Shown: positions 53,027 to 61,983, counted from the stretch's first letter. The stretch: 64,000 nucleotides of DNA from Halorussus litoreus (GCF_003382685.1 NZ_QLVG01000017.1:47599-111598), one strand, 5' to 3'. The notes: generated from the sequence alone by a model not told the origin. A program made the numbers and translations.

Positions 53027-53509
53027 TCAGTCCGCGCCGACCACCTCGCCCTCGTCGGTCGCCATCGCTTCGCCGGACGAAATCGCCTCGCTGGATGCCA
53101 CCGTCTCGTCCGACGCCGTCTCCTTCGCGCGCTGTTCCTCGCTGGTCTTCTCGGCCGTCAGGGGGTTGCGCCGCGAGATGTCGCAGTCGAACTCCGGATG
53201 CTCCGCGAAGTGGCGCACCAGCATGTGCCGGCGCGACCCTGTGATGCCGTTCCGGCCCACGTCGTCGGCCGTGAACTCCGCGGGCAGGCGGTCGAACAGC
53301 CGACCCAGCACCGCGAAGCTGTCGAACACCTTGGAGTTGCCCGCCGAGTCCGCGCCCCGGCGTGCGACCTCGTAGGTGCCGTCCTCGCGGTGGACACCCG
53401 CCGTCCGGAAGAACTCCCGGCGCTGGGTCAGCGCCTCGCCGACCGCGTCCTGCAGGTCGGCGGCCTCGTCTCTGGTCAGTTCGTAGTCGCGGCCCTCGAT
53501 GGCCAGCAC
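53027..53509 (-). CDS. Haloarchaeal protein, paralog of 42099-42536
   Basis: A 160-residue reading from GTG 53509. It shares with the 42099 protein the core ELTRDEAADLQDAVGEALTQ, RRGADSAG and GSRRHMLVRHFAEHPEFDCD. The last ~35 residues are an acidic Ser/Glu/Thr tail. The frame is open a further ~75 bp upstream (LLIEFFSGDETDVSVERDGE), but there is no ATG in frame: a TATA box (53619-53628) is spaced for an ATG at 53594 that is +1 out of frame, exactly as in the paralog. Confidence 0.65.
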   Translation of the reverse strand: MLAIEGRDYELTRDEAADLQDAVGEALTQRREFFRTAGVHREDGTYEVARRGADSAGNSKVFDSFAVLGRLFDRLPAEFTADDVGRNGITGSRRHMLVRHFAEHPEFDCDISRRNPLTAEKTSEEQRAKETASDETVASSEAISSGEAMATDEGEVVGAD

Positions 53510-53843
53510 TATCGATTCGCCGTCTCTCTCGACGGATACGTCGGTCTCATCGCCCGAGAAGAACTCGATCAGGAGCGTCTACACTCCGTGTCATGCGTCC
53601 GTACGTCACAGTGCCGGGGATAAAACGTTTCCGGCGTTCCGAAATGCTGCGCGATCCTCGGGGGTCGAGACCGCTCGGCTCCGTGCAGATTTCCGTCCAA
53701 ACACCTCCGCGTTCAGTAACAACTAAGCCGGGAACATACTATTCCTCGACCATGAATCGAACCCTCCGTAGCTCGAACGCCAGTCGTTTAGCGCACGTCG
53801 CGTCGACCCAGTGGACCCTCGGAGGTGTCCTAGCCGCCGACCC

Positions 53844-56261
53844 ATGAGACGCAAGATAGCCGCCTCGGCGTCGCTCGTCGGGGTCGTCGTGTTCGTCGGA
53901 CTACTCGTCACCGGGGCCGTCGGTGGAGCCACCGGGATGGCGGATGGAGTCGCCGGAACCACGGACGGGATCGCCGGAACCACGGACGGGGTTGCCGGAA
54001 CCACGGACAGGGTTGCCGGAACCACGGATGGGGTTGCGGCGCAGGACTCACTGAACGGTCCCATCAAGACCGACTACTTCACCATCAGCTACGAGGACGG
54101 CAACCGAGCGGAGGCCCAGGAAGTCGCCTCGTTCGCCGACGAGTACTACGAGGTCATCTTCCAGCGGTTCGGCGTCGAGCCGGTGGACGAGCTGATTCCG
54201 GTACGAGTCGTCGACGAGGAGAGCATGGACTGCACCCTCGTCGACGCCGCCGGGTGTTACAAGAGCGGCGTCAAGGCGACCATCTACGTCACCTCCGACA
54301 GCCGCTCGCTGTTCTACCACGAGTTGACCCACCGATTCCAGGCCAGAGCGATGGAGGGCGGGACGTGGATCGACCCGCCGGGGAGTATCGCCAAGTTCGA
54401 CGTGTTCGTCGAGGGCACCGCCCGCTACCTCGGCACCCCCGCAGACGACATCGCGGCCCGGGCGTCATTCCGGGCCGAGGACACCCCGATGACGACGAAG
54501 AACGTCTCGTTCGACGGCTACGACGATCTCGCGCTGTTCTCCGAGTTCGTCCTCCACGAGTTCGGCCGGGAAGGGCTCGACGTGCTGTACACCACCTCCG
54601 ACCCCCGCGAGGTCGCCACGCTCTCGAACGGGGACTACCCCGAACTCGTCGAGCAATTCTACGACCAACTCCCCAAACAGGCGTCCCGGATGGCCGACGG
54701 TGGTGCCCCGCTGGTCGGGTTCACCTACGACCCGTTCCTCCCCGAAGCGGGGAGCGAGGTCACGTTCGACGCCCGGACGCCGTCCGCCATCGAGCAACTC
54801 GGAAAGTCCTGGTACGATGGCGAAGCCAACTCGTACGAGTGGGATTTCGACGGTGACGGCGAGATAGAGGCGACCGGACCGACCGTCACCCGGACCATCG
54901 ACGACCCCGCAAACACCACGGTGACGCTGTACGTGACCATCGACGGCGAGCGCCACCGTGCCGAGCAGGACCTGCTCGACAGCAGCATGGCGCTCGGCCG
55001 GACCGCGCTCGAACCCGTGTTCGAGGTAACCGACGTGAAGCGTGCCGCGGGTCTCACCTACCCGGCCGACCGCGACGCCGACCACCGTGGCTTCGCAGGC
55101 GTGGAGAGCACGCTGAACGTGACCGTCCACAACCGCGGAATCACCGGGTCCGAAACCGTCGAACTCCGGTTGGCCGACCGCACGGTCGCCACCCGCCAAC
55201 TCGACCTCGGTGCCAACGGGGCCCGCCAGCTCTCGGTCGAACACGTGATTCCGGCCGACCTCGACCCCGGCACCTACGAGTACGAGGTCGTAATCGGCAA
55301 TCAGACGTGGACGCGGACCGTCTACGTCGAGAACCCGAACCTCTCGCTCAAGTTCGATTCCATGTCGGTCCCGAACGGCACCGAGGGCTGGCTCATGCAG
55401 TCGATGGTCAAACCCGGCAAGCGGATGGAGGTTGTCGTAGACGCAGTCGGCTACGAGGACGACGCGACGAGGACCGAGACCGTCGAGTTCTACGTCGGCG
55501 ACCGGACGATAGCCCAACGCGAGGTGACCTTCACGAGCGGGTACTCCTCCGTCAGGCTGAACTTCACCGCGCCGTCCGAACCGGGGAACTACCACATCCG
55601 GGGCTCGGCGGTCAGCGACGCCTCCCCCGTCGACGGCTTCGCCCGACGCATCAAAGTCAGGGAGGATGTCGGCATCGCGGAAGTCGAACTCGAAGACCTC
55701 GGCACCGACGAGACGTGTTCGGCGACGATAAAGTCCGCCGAGCTCTGGGACATCTACAAGGAAGACGACGAGGACTGGTTCAACCCCGAGAACGTCTCGG
55801 CCATTAACCCGGGCGACGACGTGCAGTGGCTCATAACTCTCGTACCGAGCGATGACTGTCAACCCGGTGGGCGGTTCGCTATCGAGGTCGCGGGCGACGA
55901 CCAATACGCCTACGTCGAATCGGCTAAAACACCGTGGGCCAACCCGGGCTACACGTTCGAGGAACCGGGCCGCTACGAAGTTCGCGCCGGGGGAACGGTT
56001 ATCTCGACCGTCAACGTCACCGCCGAACCCACGACGACCACGGTGCAGACCACCACGACGAGTTCGGGGGGCGACGCCGGAAACAGTGAGGAAACCGAAT
56101 CCGAGAGCGGGGCCGAATCGGAAACGACTGACCGTCCGGAACCGACCGAGGAGACGACCGCCGACGCCACCGGCGGAACTCCCGGCTTCGGAGTCCCGGC
56201 CGCCGTGGTCGCCCTCCTGGTCGCGGTCACTCTCGCAAGACGCCGGAGAACGTCGCGGTAG
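53844..56261 (+). CDS. Secreted HExxH protein with PKD domain and PGF-CTERM
   Basis: An 805-residue surface protein. Signal peptide: RRKIAASASLVGVVVFVGLL. A tandem VAGTTDG repeat follows (53949-54032). The zinc-protease motif FYHELTHRFQARAM (HExxH) with a downstream Glu in FVEGTARYLGTP suggests a gluzincin-like peptidase. A PKD-like domain (NSYEWDFDGDGEIEATGP) and beta-rich CARDB-like domains follow. A Thr/Glu-rich linker ends in TPGFGVPAAVVALLVAV and RRRR, a PGF-CTERM signal for archaeosortase A and lipid anchoring. Substrate unknown. Confidence 0.85.
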   Translation: MRRKIAASASLVGVVVFVGLLVTGAVGGATGMADGVAGTTDGIAGTTDGVAGTTDRVAGTTDGVAAQDSLNGPIKTDYFTISYEDGNRAEAQEVASFADEYYEVIFQRFGVEPVDELIPVRVVDEESMDCTLVDAAGCYKSGVKATIYVTSDSRSLFYHELTHRFQARAMEGGTWIDPPGSIAKFDVFVEGTARYLGTPADDIAARASFRAEDTPMTTKNVSFDGYDDLALFSEFVLHEFGREGLDVLYTTSDPREVATLSNGDYPELVEQFYDQLPKQASRMADGGAPLVGFTYDPFLPEAGSEVTFDARTPSAIEQLGKSWYDGEANSYEWDFDGDGEIEATGPTVTRTIDDPANTTVTLYVTIDGERHRAEQDLLDSSMALGRTALEPVFEVTDVKRAAGLTYPADRDADHRGFAGVESTLNVTVHNRGITGSETVELRLADRTVATRQLDLGANGARQLSVEHVIPADLDPGTYEYEVVIGNQTWTRTVYVENPNLSLKFDSMSVPNGTEGWLMQSMVKPGKRMEVVVDAVGYEDDATRTETVEFYVGDRTIAQREVTFTSGYSSVRLNFTAPSEPGNYHIRGSAVSDASPVDGFARRIKVREDVGIAEVELEDLGTDETCSATIKSAELWDIYKEDDEDWFNPENVSAINPGDDVQWLITLVPSDDCQPGGRFAIEVAGDDQYAYVESAKTPWANPGYTFEEPGRYEVRAGGTVISTVNVTAEPTTTTVQTTTTSSGGDAGNSEETESESGAESETTDRPEPTEETTADATGGTPGFGVPAAVVALLVAVTLARRRRTSR
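53949..54032. repeat. 21-bp tandem repeat inside the HExxH gene
   Basis: Four copies of a 21-bp unit like GTTGCCGGAACCACGGACGG encode VAGTTDG repeats just after the signal peptide, probably a spacer that varies by slippage. Confidence 0.85.
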
Positions 56262-56270
56262 CGTCCGGAC

Positions 56271-56945
56271 TCACTCGCCGTTTCTGCGCTCCGCCACCAA
56301 CACGCCCACTTGGTCGTGAACTTGCTCGACGGCCGTCAGCGCGAACCCGGCGTCCGTCAGCGCGTCGGCCAGATACCCCACCGTCGAGGGGTCGTCCACT
56401 TCCGGACTGTAGAACGGCTCGTCGGGGTTCGGCTCGCCGAAGAACATCACGTCGCCGAGCACGAACCGTTGGGGTCCCAACTCCGCAATCGCCTCGATTG
56501 CCTCGCGCTTCTCCTCGTCGCTGAGGTGGTGCATCGCGAAGTTCGACACCACCACGTCGACCTCGCGGTCCGCACCGACGTTCGGCTCGCGGAAGCGTCC
56601 CTCGCCGAACTCCACGTTCTCGATGCCCTGTTCGTCGGCCTTCTCGCGGGCCTGCTCCATCATGCCTTCGCTGATGTCGCGACCGATCACGTCGCCGGCG
56701 TCGTCGGCCAGCGCGAGCGCGATAGCGCCGGTTCCGGTCCCGAGGTCCAGCACGGTGTCGCTTTCGCTCAGGCCTCGCGGGCGCTGCCCGCTCGGCGATT
56801 CCGAGGCGCTTCGCGCCTCGCCGACAGCGTGCTCGACCACCAGCGAGACGCAGGCGCGGTACTCCTCGGTGTCGTTCTGGCTGTCGTCGTACTCGCCCGC
56901 TACCTCGTCGAAGCGCGAGGCGTGCTCGTCAAGACTCCTCTTCAT
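56271..56945 (-). CDS. Class I SAM-dependent methyltransferase
   Basis: A 224-residue Rossmann methylase; motif I is VLDLGTGTGAIALALA, with VDVVVSNFAMHHLSDEEK further on. Just before motif I an in-frame insert (ARSASESPSGQRPRGLSES) is encoded by two hairpins (56777-56820). It overlaps the end of the RNase P p30 gene by 17 bp and follows it in an operon. A methyltransferase beside rnp3 is a recurring haloarchaeal arrangement; its substrate is unknown. Confidence 0.85.
   Translation of the reverse strand: MKRSLDEHASRFDEVAGEYDDSQNDTEEYRACVSLVVEHAVGEARSASESPSGQRPRGLSESDTVLDLGTGTGAIALALADDAGDVIGRDISEGMMEQAREKADEQGIENVEFGEGRFREPNVGADREVDVVVSNFAMHHLSDEEKREAIEAIAELGPQRFVLGDVMFFGEPNPDEPFYSPEVDDPSTVGYLADALTDAGFALTAVEQVHDQVGVLVAERRNGE
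56777..56820. repeat. Two in-frame hairpins in the methyltransferase gene
   Basis: GCGGGC (56777-56782) pairs with GCCCGC (56786-56791), and CGAGGCGC (56802-56809) with GCGCCTCG (56813-56820), each around a 3-nt loop. The arrangement matches the insert in ksgA, also right before the SAM-binding motif. Confidence 0.6.
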
Positions 56946-57639
56946 ACCTGCCGCGTTCGACCCCCGGCGCTATGAAGTCGTCGGACCGGCGCTCCCGGTT
57001 GCGCTCGGCGAGTTCGCCCCACTCCCGGAGGCCGGCGCGGATCTGCTCCTCGGAGAAGCCGATGGCCTCGCCGACCGCCGCGAGTTCGCGCGGCGCGCGA
57101 AGCTGGAGGTGGCTCGTCGGCTCGGCGCTGACGACGAACGGCGCGTCGTACTGGGTCACGATCTCCCGGAGCTTCCGGAGGTCCTGGATGGCCTGCACGC
57201 GTGGCCCGCCGTCGCTCCGGACCACGCGCGAGAGGTCGAACTCCACGCGGACGCCGTTCTCCGCCGCGGCCTTGGCGAGCACGTGGTTGAAGTCCCCGCG
57301 GTCGCGCATCGGGTGGGCGAGCACGTCCACGCGCGCCTGCTCGACCGCGAAGCGATTGAGCGCGTTCGTCCCGCCGTGGAGCGCGAGCACGGACACCTTC
57401 GGCCGGTAGTTACCGACGTGGCCCGACGCGACCTCGGGATTGTCGGCCCGAATCTCGACCGCCTCGACCACGTCCACGCCGTACTCGTCGCGCACGCGCT
57501 CGGCGTCGTAGTCGGCGCGCGCGTCGCTGTGGTTGCGCACGACCACGCCGTCGAACTCGTAGTTGGCGGCGGTGGCTGCCATGCGCGCGACGGTGCTGTC
57601 GCCGTCAGGGTGGGCGTGGACGCCCTCGTAGAGAGGCAT
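56929..57639 (-). CDS. rnp3: RNase P protein component 3 (Rpp30)
   Basis: A 236-residue TIM-barrel-like subunit of archaeal RNase P, which trims tRNA 5' ends. YEGVHAHPDGDSTVARMAAT, FDGVVVRNHSD, VDVLAHPM and ENGVRVEFDLSRVVRSDGG are the Rpp30 pattern. The Pop5 (rnp2) and proteasome alpha genes that often follow in haloarchaea are missing downstream of the methyltransferase. Confidence 0.9.
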   Translation of the reverse strand: MPLYEGVHAHPDGDSTVARMAATAANYEFDGVVVRNHSDARADYDAERVRDEYGVDVVEAVEIRADNPEVASGHVGNYRPKVSVLALHGGTNALNRFAVEQARVDVLAHPMRDRGDFNHVLAKAAAENGVRVEFDLSRVVRSDGGPRVQAIQDLRKLREIVTQYDAPFVVSAEPTSHLQLRAPRELAAVGEAIGFSEEQIRAGLREWGELAERNRERRSDDFIAPGVERGRYEEES

Positions 57640-57717
57640 GTAAACGAATTCTCGTTGGGAAATTCTCTCGGGGCGGTTTTCACTCTGTTCCTTCGCACGA
57701 CGAGTAGTGCGTGCCCG

Positions 57718-58047
57718 TCAGAACTGATATCGCCGGTCGTCCTTCTGCTGTTGCTGGGGGAACTGGTTCGCGCCGGTCATCTCCTCGAACGTCATCCCCG
57801 AGAGGAACTCGTCGTAGGTCACGTCGTACTCGCTCCGGAGGTGGAAGTCGAGGTTCCCAGTCTCGACCGCGGACTGGAACAGCATGTGGACCGCCCGCCG
57901 GAGGAGTTCGTCGGTCGCCTCGGGGTCGAGCCCAGCGTTCAGCATGGCGAGTTCGTTGCGCGTCTCGCGGTCGAGCGACACCGCAACCTCGTCGCCGAGG
58001 TCGGTGTACTCGTCCTCGATGTCGGCCTGCAGGTCGTCCAGACTCAT
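57718..58047 (-). CDS. Small acidic protein of unknown function
   Basis: A 109-residue helical protein starting MSLDDLQADIEDEYTDLGDE, with ETRNELAMLNAGLDPEATDE and a C-terminal QQQQ run. It looks like a ribbon-helix-helix-sized or dimerising domain but I do not recognise the family. The ATG at 58047 is the first that gives uniform acidic coding composition. Confidence 0.7.
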   Translation of the reverse strand: MSLDDLQADIEDEYTDLGDEVAVSLDRETRNELAMLNAGLDPEATDELLRRAVHMLFQSAVETGNLDFHLRSEYDVTYDEFLSGMTFEEMTGANQFPQQQQKDDRRYQF

Positions 58048-58422
58048 GCCCGGAGCGTCGTCCGCGGGCGGGAAACGCCTTTCGACCCGGCACCACGCTG
58101 GTTCTGAGCTGAACATCGGTGTCGCTCGGCCCAACAGCCGCTGCCCTGGTGGACTGAAAGGGCGAGGCGGGTCCGCGGTCACGCGAGCGGAGCGAGTGTG
58201 ACCTCGGAAGTCGCAGCCCGCGCAGGCCGAAGGCCGAGCAGGACCGTCTTCCGGCGGCGAGCGCGCCGAGGGCTTTCGAGGACCCGTTCCCAATCTCGGA
58301 GTAGTTGAGCACCGCGAGGGTTTCCAAGAAGCCAATCCCGGTCGACTATCCTTCCGAACATCTCCTTCGTTCCGCCACGAATCTTCAAGTGACTCGCCGT
58401 GGTCCACCTCGTTGGGATACAG
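58048..58422. other. Intergenic region holding a family A repeat
   Basis: 375 bp between divergent genes, dominated by the hairpin repeat at 58151-58282. No gene is supported in the remainder. Confidence 0.6.
58151..58282 (+). repeat. Dispersed hairpin repeat family A, copy 2
   Basis: Starts GGACTGAAAGGGCGAGGCGG and ends CCGAGGGCTTTCGAGGA, as at 6288-6404. The terminal GAAAG/CTTTC stem, the G/G mismatches and the facing CGAG/CGAG are kept, while the inner stem differs with partly compensating changes. An inner GTCAC/GTGAC hairpin is also seen. Confidence 0.75.
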
Positions 58423-58689
58423 ATGAAGAAGAACGTCGGCGGACTCGATCAGGGGATTCGCATCACGCTCGGCCCGATGCTGGTGGTCGCCGCGGTCGGG
58501 TCGCTGCTCGGCAAGCTCAGACTGGGCTCGGCGGCCACGGCGGCCGCGTTCGCAGTCGGCGCGATTCTCACCGCCACCGGGCTGACCCAGACCTGTCCCG
58601 CGAACAGCGTGATGGGTCGGGATACTTACCGCCCGTCGGACGACCTCACCGAGGAGGCCCAGCAGATCCGCGAGCGGGCGGTCCAGTAG
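58423..58689 (+). CDS. DUF2892 (YgaP-like) small membrane protein
   Basis: An 88-residue protein; MKKNVGGLDQGIRITLGPML and a CPANSVMGRDTY end after two hydrophobic helices fit DUF2892 inner-membrane proteins. Function unknown. The ATG at 58423 is the family start. Confidence 0.8.
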   Translation: MKKNVGGLDQGIRITLGPMLVVAAVGSLLGKLRLGSAATAAAFAVGAILTATGLTQTCPANSVMGRDTYRPSDDLTEEAQQIRERAVQ

Positions 58690-58706
58690 CGAACGACTGA
58701 CTGCGG

Positions 58707-58973
58707 TCACCCAAGCCGTGCGTCACAGTCTCGACAGGTAGTTCGCTCCGCCCAGTTTTTCGTTCCACATTCCGAGCACGCGACTCGATATCTGTCACCG
58801 TCGCGGAGGTAGCTCACGGCCGACGCCGACAAACCGAAGGCCGTCACTGCTAGCCCAGCAGCGAGCAGACCGACGCTCCCGAAGGCCAGTTGTCCGACCG
58901 CGCCCGCCGTGAGCGCGAGGCCAGCGAGGACCAACGTCTGTCCGACTCCGCCTCCGGTTCGAGTTTCGGTCAC
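58707..58973 (-). CDS. Small membrane protein with C-terminal zinc ribbon
   Basis: An 88-residue protein: two hydrophobic helices (TLVLAGLALTAGAVGQLAFG; LLAAGLAVTAFGLSASAV), then CSECGTKNWAERTTCRDCDA, a four-cysteine ribbon. Unknown function; convergent with the DUF2892 gene. Confidence 0.7.
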   Translation of the reverse strand: MTETRTGGGVGQTLVLAGLALTAGAVGQLAFGSVGLLAAGLAVTAFGLSASAVSYLRDGDRYRVACSECGTKNWAERTTCRDCDARLG

Positions 58974-59057
58974 GGGCGGACGGTTTCACGCCCCGAGGTT
59001 AGTTCTGTCGTCCCCGAACCGCGGTTCCTTTATCGGCGTCGTCCCTACCCGGAGTCG

Positions 59058-59987
59058 ATGAGCGACGCCGACCCGGAGTCGGACGAGGCCCTGCCCGACG
59101 ACCTCCCGGCGGTCCGCGACGAACTCGTCTCGTGGTACGAGGCCGACCACCGCGAGTTCCCGTGGCGCGAGACCGACGACGCCTACGAGATCCTGATCTC
59201 GGAGGTCATGAGCCAGCAGACCCAGCTCGGCCGGGTCGTCGAGGCGTGGGAGGCGTTTCTGGAGCGGTGGCCGACCCCCGAATCCCTCGCGGCGGCCGAC
59301 CGCGCCGACGTGGTGGGCTTCTGGACCGACCACAGCCTCGGCTACAACAACCGCGCGAAGTACCTCCACGAGGCCGCCGAGCAGGTCACCGAGGAGTACG
59401 GCGGGGCGTTTCCGGAGAGTCCGGACGAGCTTCAGAACCTGATGGGCGTCGGTCCCTACACGGCGAACGCAGTGGCCTCGTTCGCGTTCAACAACGGCTA
59501 TGCCGTGGTGGACACCAACGTCAAGCGCGTGCTGTACCGCGCGTTCGACGTGCCGGACGACGATGCCGCCTTCGAGGAGGCCGCGAGCGAGTTGATGCCA
59601 GAGGGCGAGTCCAGAGTCTGGAACAACGCCATCATGGAACTCGGCGGGGTGGCCTGCGAGCAGTCGCCCAAGTGCGACGCGGCGGGCTGTCCGTGGCGCG
59701 AGTGGTGCAGCGCGTACGCGACCGGCGACTTCACCGCGCCCGACGTGCCGACCCAGCCAAGCTTCGAGGGGAGCCGCAGGCAGTTCCGCGGGAAGGTCAT
59801 CTCGCTTCTGAAGGAGTACGACGAACTCCCGCTGTCGAAGCTCGGCCCCCGGATTCGCGTCGACTACGCGCCCGGCGGCGAGTACGGCCGAGAGTGGCTC
59901 GAAGGACTGCTCGACGACCTCGCAGACGACGGACTCGTCAGCGTCGGCGAGCGCGACGGAGAGATAGTCGCCTCGCTCCGCCGGTAA
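59058..59987 (+). CDS. mutY: A/G-specific adenine glycosylase MutY
   Basis: A 309-residue base-excision enzyme that removes A opposite 8-oxoG. REFPWRETDDAYEILISEVM, the helix-hairpin-helix LMGVGPYTANAVASFAF and the catalytic Asp in AVVDTNVKR are clear. The Fe-S loop is C-x5-C-x4-C-x5-C (ACEQSPKCDAAGCPWREWC), not the usual C-x6-C-x2-C-x5-C. A winged-helix-like C-terminal part replaces the bacterial NUDIX-like domain. The ATG at 59058 is chosen by family N terminus. Confidence 0.9.
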   Translation: MSDADPESDEALPDDLPAVRDELVSWYEADHREFPWRETDDAYEILISEVMSQQTQLGRVVEAWEAFLERWPTPESLAAADRADVVGFWTDHSLGYNNRAKYLHEAAEQVTEEYGGAFPESPDELQNLMGVGPYTANAVASFAFNNGYAVVDTNVKRVLYRAFDVPDDDAAFEEAASELMPEGESRVWNNAIMELGGVACEQSPKCDAAGCPWREWCSAYATGDFTAPDVPTQPSFEGSRRQFRGKVISLLKEYDELPLSKLGPRIRVDYAPGGEYGREWLEGLLDDLADDGLVSVGERDGEIVASLRR

Positions 59988-60080
59988 GGCGCGACCGAAC
60001 TCCCGCTCGACCGATACCGCCAGCCGGCAAGCTTCCCGCGTTCAGATACGTTTTTCACGGGGAACTTCCACAGCAGGGAC

Positions 60081-60131
60081 ATGCACGACGCCGCGGCGAG
60101 TACCACCGGCGCGACCGGAGGCGAACGCTGA
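60081..60131 (+). other. 16-codon upstream frame before the PKD hydrolase
   Basis: ATG 60081, TGA 60129-60131; the next gene's ATG is at 60133. A TATA-like region (about 60041-60055) would start a transcript near this ATG. GGAGG (60117-60121) inside it is 11 nt before the main ATG. It could be a coupled leader frame or chance. Confidence 0.35.
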
Positions 60132-60132
60132 G

Positions 60133-61983
60133 ATGGCCGACCACGTGACCCGGCGCGGACTGCTGCGAGTAGCCGGGACCGGCGCGGCCGCTGTCTCACT
60201 GCTGGCCGGCGCGGGAACCACCGCCGGACAGGACGCGCAGGCCTCGGTGACGTTCGAGGATCAGGTCACCGACGGCCGGGAGGTCGTGATCGCCGAAATC
60301 ACCACGTCGGTGGACGTGAGCTACGCCGTGCGAGCCCCGGACCTCGACGAGATGCTCGCGAGGGGCCAGTTCGAAGCCGGGACCGACCGCGAAGGCGTCA
60401 CGATCACGCTCGATCGTCCCCTCCAGCAGGACGCTCGACTGGCGTTCTCGCTGTACCCCGTGGACGGCGGCCAGTCGCTGGCTCGGGACACGGCGGGAGT
60501 GACCGTCTCGGGCGGGGTTTCGTACCTCGACGGGGTGTCGGTGACGCGGGTCGACGCCGACCCCGAGTCCGGCTTCAACTACCCGTACTTCCTGTACGCA
60601 CCGCCGGTTCCGGAGGCGGAAGCTGGAAAGCCGATGCTGGTCGAGCCCAACAACACCGGCACCGCGACCGACGACTTCGAGCGACACGAGGAGCGAGCGA
60701 GACAGCTCGTCAGCGGCGGGTTCTCCCGAGATATTAGCGGCCAACTCGGCGTCCCGATGCTCGTCCCGGTGTTCCCCCGCCCGCAGTCGGACCCCGTCGA
60801 CGGCACCCACTACGTCCACCAGCTCGACCGGGACACGATGCAGCTCTCCGACGGCCCGCTGGAGCGGGTCGACCTGCAACTGTTGGGCATGGTCGACCAC
60901 GCCCGCCAGATGCTCGCCGAGGAGTCGTACCCCGTCGCGGAGGATATCATCATGAACGGGTTCTCGGCGTCGAGCAACTTCGTCGACCGGTTCACCGTGC
61001 TGCATCCCGACCGCGTGGTGTCGGTGACCGCGGGCGGGTTGAACGGGATGACACTGCTCCCGCTGGCGGAGGCGAAGGGCCACACCCTGGACTTCCACGT
61101 CGGCATCGCGGACGTGGAGGACCTCACCGGCGAGCCGGTCGATCTCGACGCGCTCGACGAGGTGAACCAGTTCCTCTACATGGGCGGCGAGGACTCCAAC
61201 GACACCATCCCGTACGACGACGCGTGGACCAGCGACGAGTTGCGCGAGACGGCGCTGTCTGTGTACGGCGACCACATGCTGAACGACCGGTTCCCCTACT
61301 GCCAGTCGGCCTACGAGCAGGCCGGCGTGACCGCTCAGTTCCGCGTGTACGAGGGCGTCGGCCACACGCCCCGACCGGCGAAGGAGGACGTCGTCGAGTT
61401 CCACAGGCGGAGCATCGAGGGCGAAGACGTGAGCAAGTTCGGCCAGCAACTCGGTCTGCGACCGGCGGTCGAGGCGAGTGCGAGCGACCCCGGCGCGGGC
61501 GAGCCAGTCGAGTTCGACGCGACCGGGTCGACGTTGACCCGCGGCGAGATACTGGCGTACACGTGGGAGTTCGGCGACGGCGAGACGGCCGCAGGTGAAG
61601 TCGTCACTCACTCGTTCGAGAACGGCGGCGACTACGAGGTACGACTCACCGTCGTCGATAGCAACGGGCGGATTGAGGAGGCCGCCGTGGAGATCACCGT
61701 CGGTGACGGGACGGCCGACGAGACGGAGGCCGCGGGGACGACCCGAACGGACACGGCAGAAGACGCTGAGACGACGCGCGAGGAGACGAGAACTGCCGAC
61801 TCGACCCCGACGACTGGCGCGCGCGAGACCGGCCAGAGCGACGAGGATGGAAGTGACGACTCGACGGAGAATGGCGATTCCAGCACCGGACTCCCGGGCT
61901 TCGGCGTCGGAACCGCACTCGCCAGCGTCGGCGCGACGACCTATCTGCTCGGTTGGCGGCGGGGAGACCGACCGGAGGACTGA
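60133..61983 (+). CDS. Secreted alpha/beta hydrolase with PKD domain and PGF-CTERM
   Basis: A 616-residue surface enzyme. Tat-type signal TRRGLLRVAGTGAAAVSLLA. The hydrolase part has the nucleophile elbow NGFSASSNF, an acid candidate in GGEDSNDTIPYDD and the His in EGVGHTPRP, resembling PHB depolymerase/esterase folds. A PKD domain (about 460-535, YTWEFGDGETAAGEVVTHSF) follows, then a Thr/Glu/Asp-rich linker and GLPGFGVGTALASVG with WRRGD, a PGF-CTERM anchor signal. The ester substrate is unknown. Confidence 0.83.
   Translation: MADHVTRRGLLRVAGTGAAAVSLLAGAGTTAGQDAQASVTFEDQVTDGREVVIAEITTSVDVSYAVRAPDLDEMLARGQFEAGTDREGVTITLDRPLQQDARLAFSLYPVDGGQSLARDTAGVTVSGGVSYLDGVSVTRVDADPESGFNYPYFLYAPPVPEAEAGKPMLVEPNNTGTATDDFERHEERARQLVSGGFSRDISGQLGVPMLVPVFPRPQSDPVDGTHYVHQLDRDTMQLSDGPLERVDLQLLGMVDHARQMLAEESYPVAEDIIMNGFSASSNFVDRFTVLHPDRVVSVTAGGLNGMTLLPLAEAKGHTLDFHVGIADVEDLTGEPVDLDALDEVNQFLYMGGEDSNDTIPYDDAWTSDELRETALSVYGDHMLNDRFPYCQSAYEQAGVTAQFRVYEGVGHTPRPAKEDVVEFHRRSIEGEDVSKFGQQLGLRPAVEASASDPGAGEPVEFDATGSTLTRGEILAYTWEFGDGETAAGEVVTHSFENGGDYEVRLTVVDSNGRIEEAAVEITVGDGTADETEAAGTTRTDTAEDAETTREETRTADSTPTTGARETGQSDEDGSDDSTENGDSSTGLPGFGVGTALASVGATTYLLGWRRGDRPED

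Noticed and set aside
53751..53847. 31-codon frame (MNRTLRSSNASRL...) overlapping the HExxH gene start
   Set aside because: The nearest TATA-like sequence is too close for its ATG and the composition is not convincing, so it is not listed as a gene.
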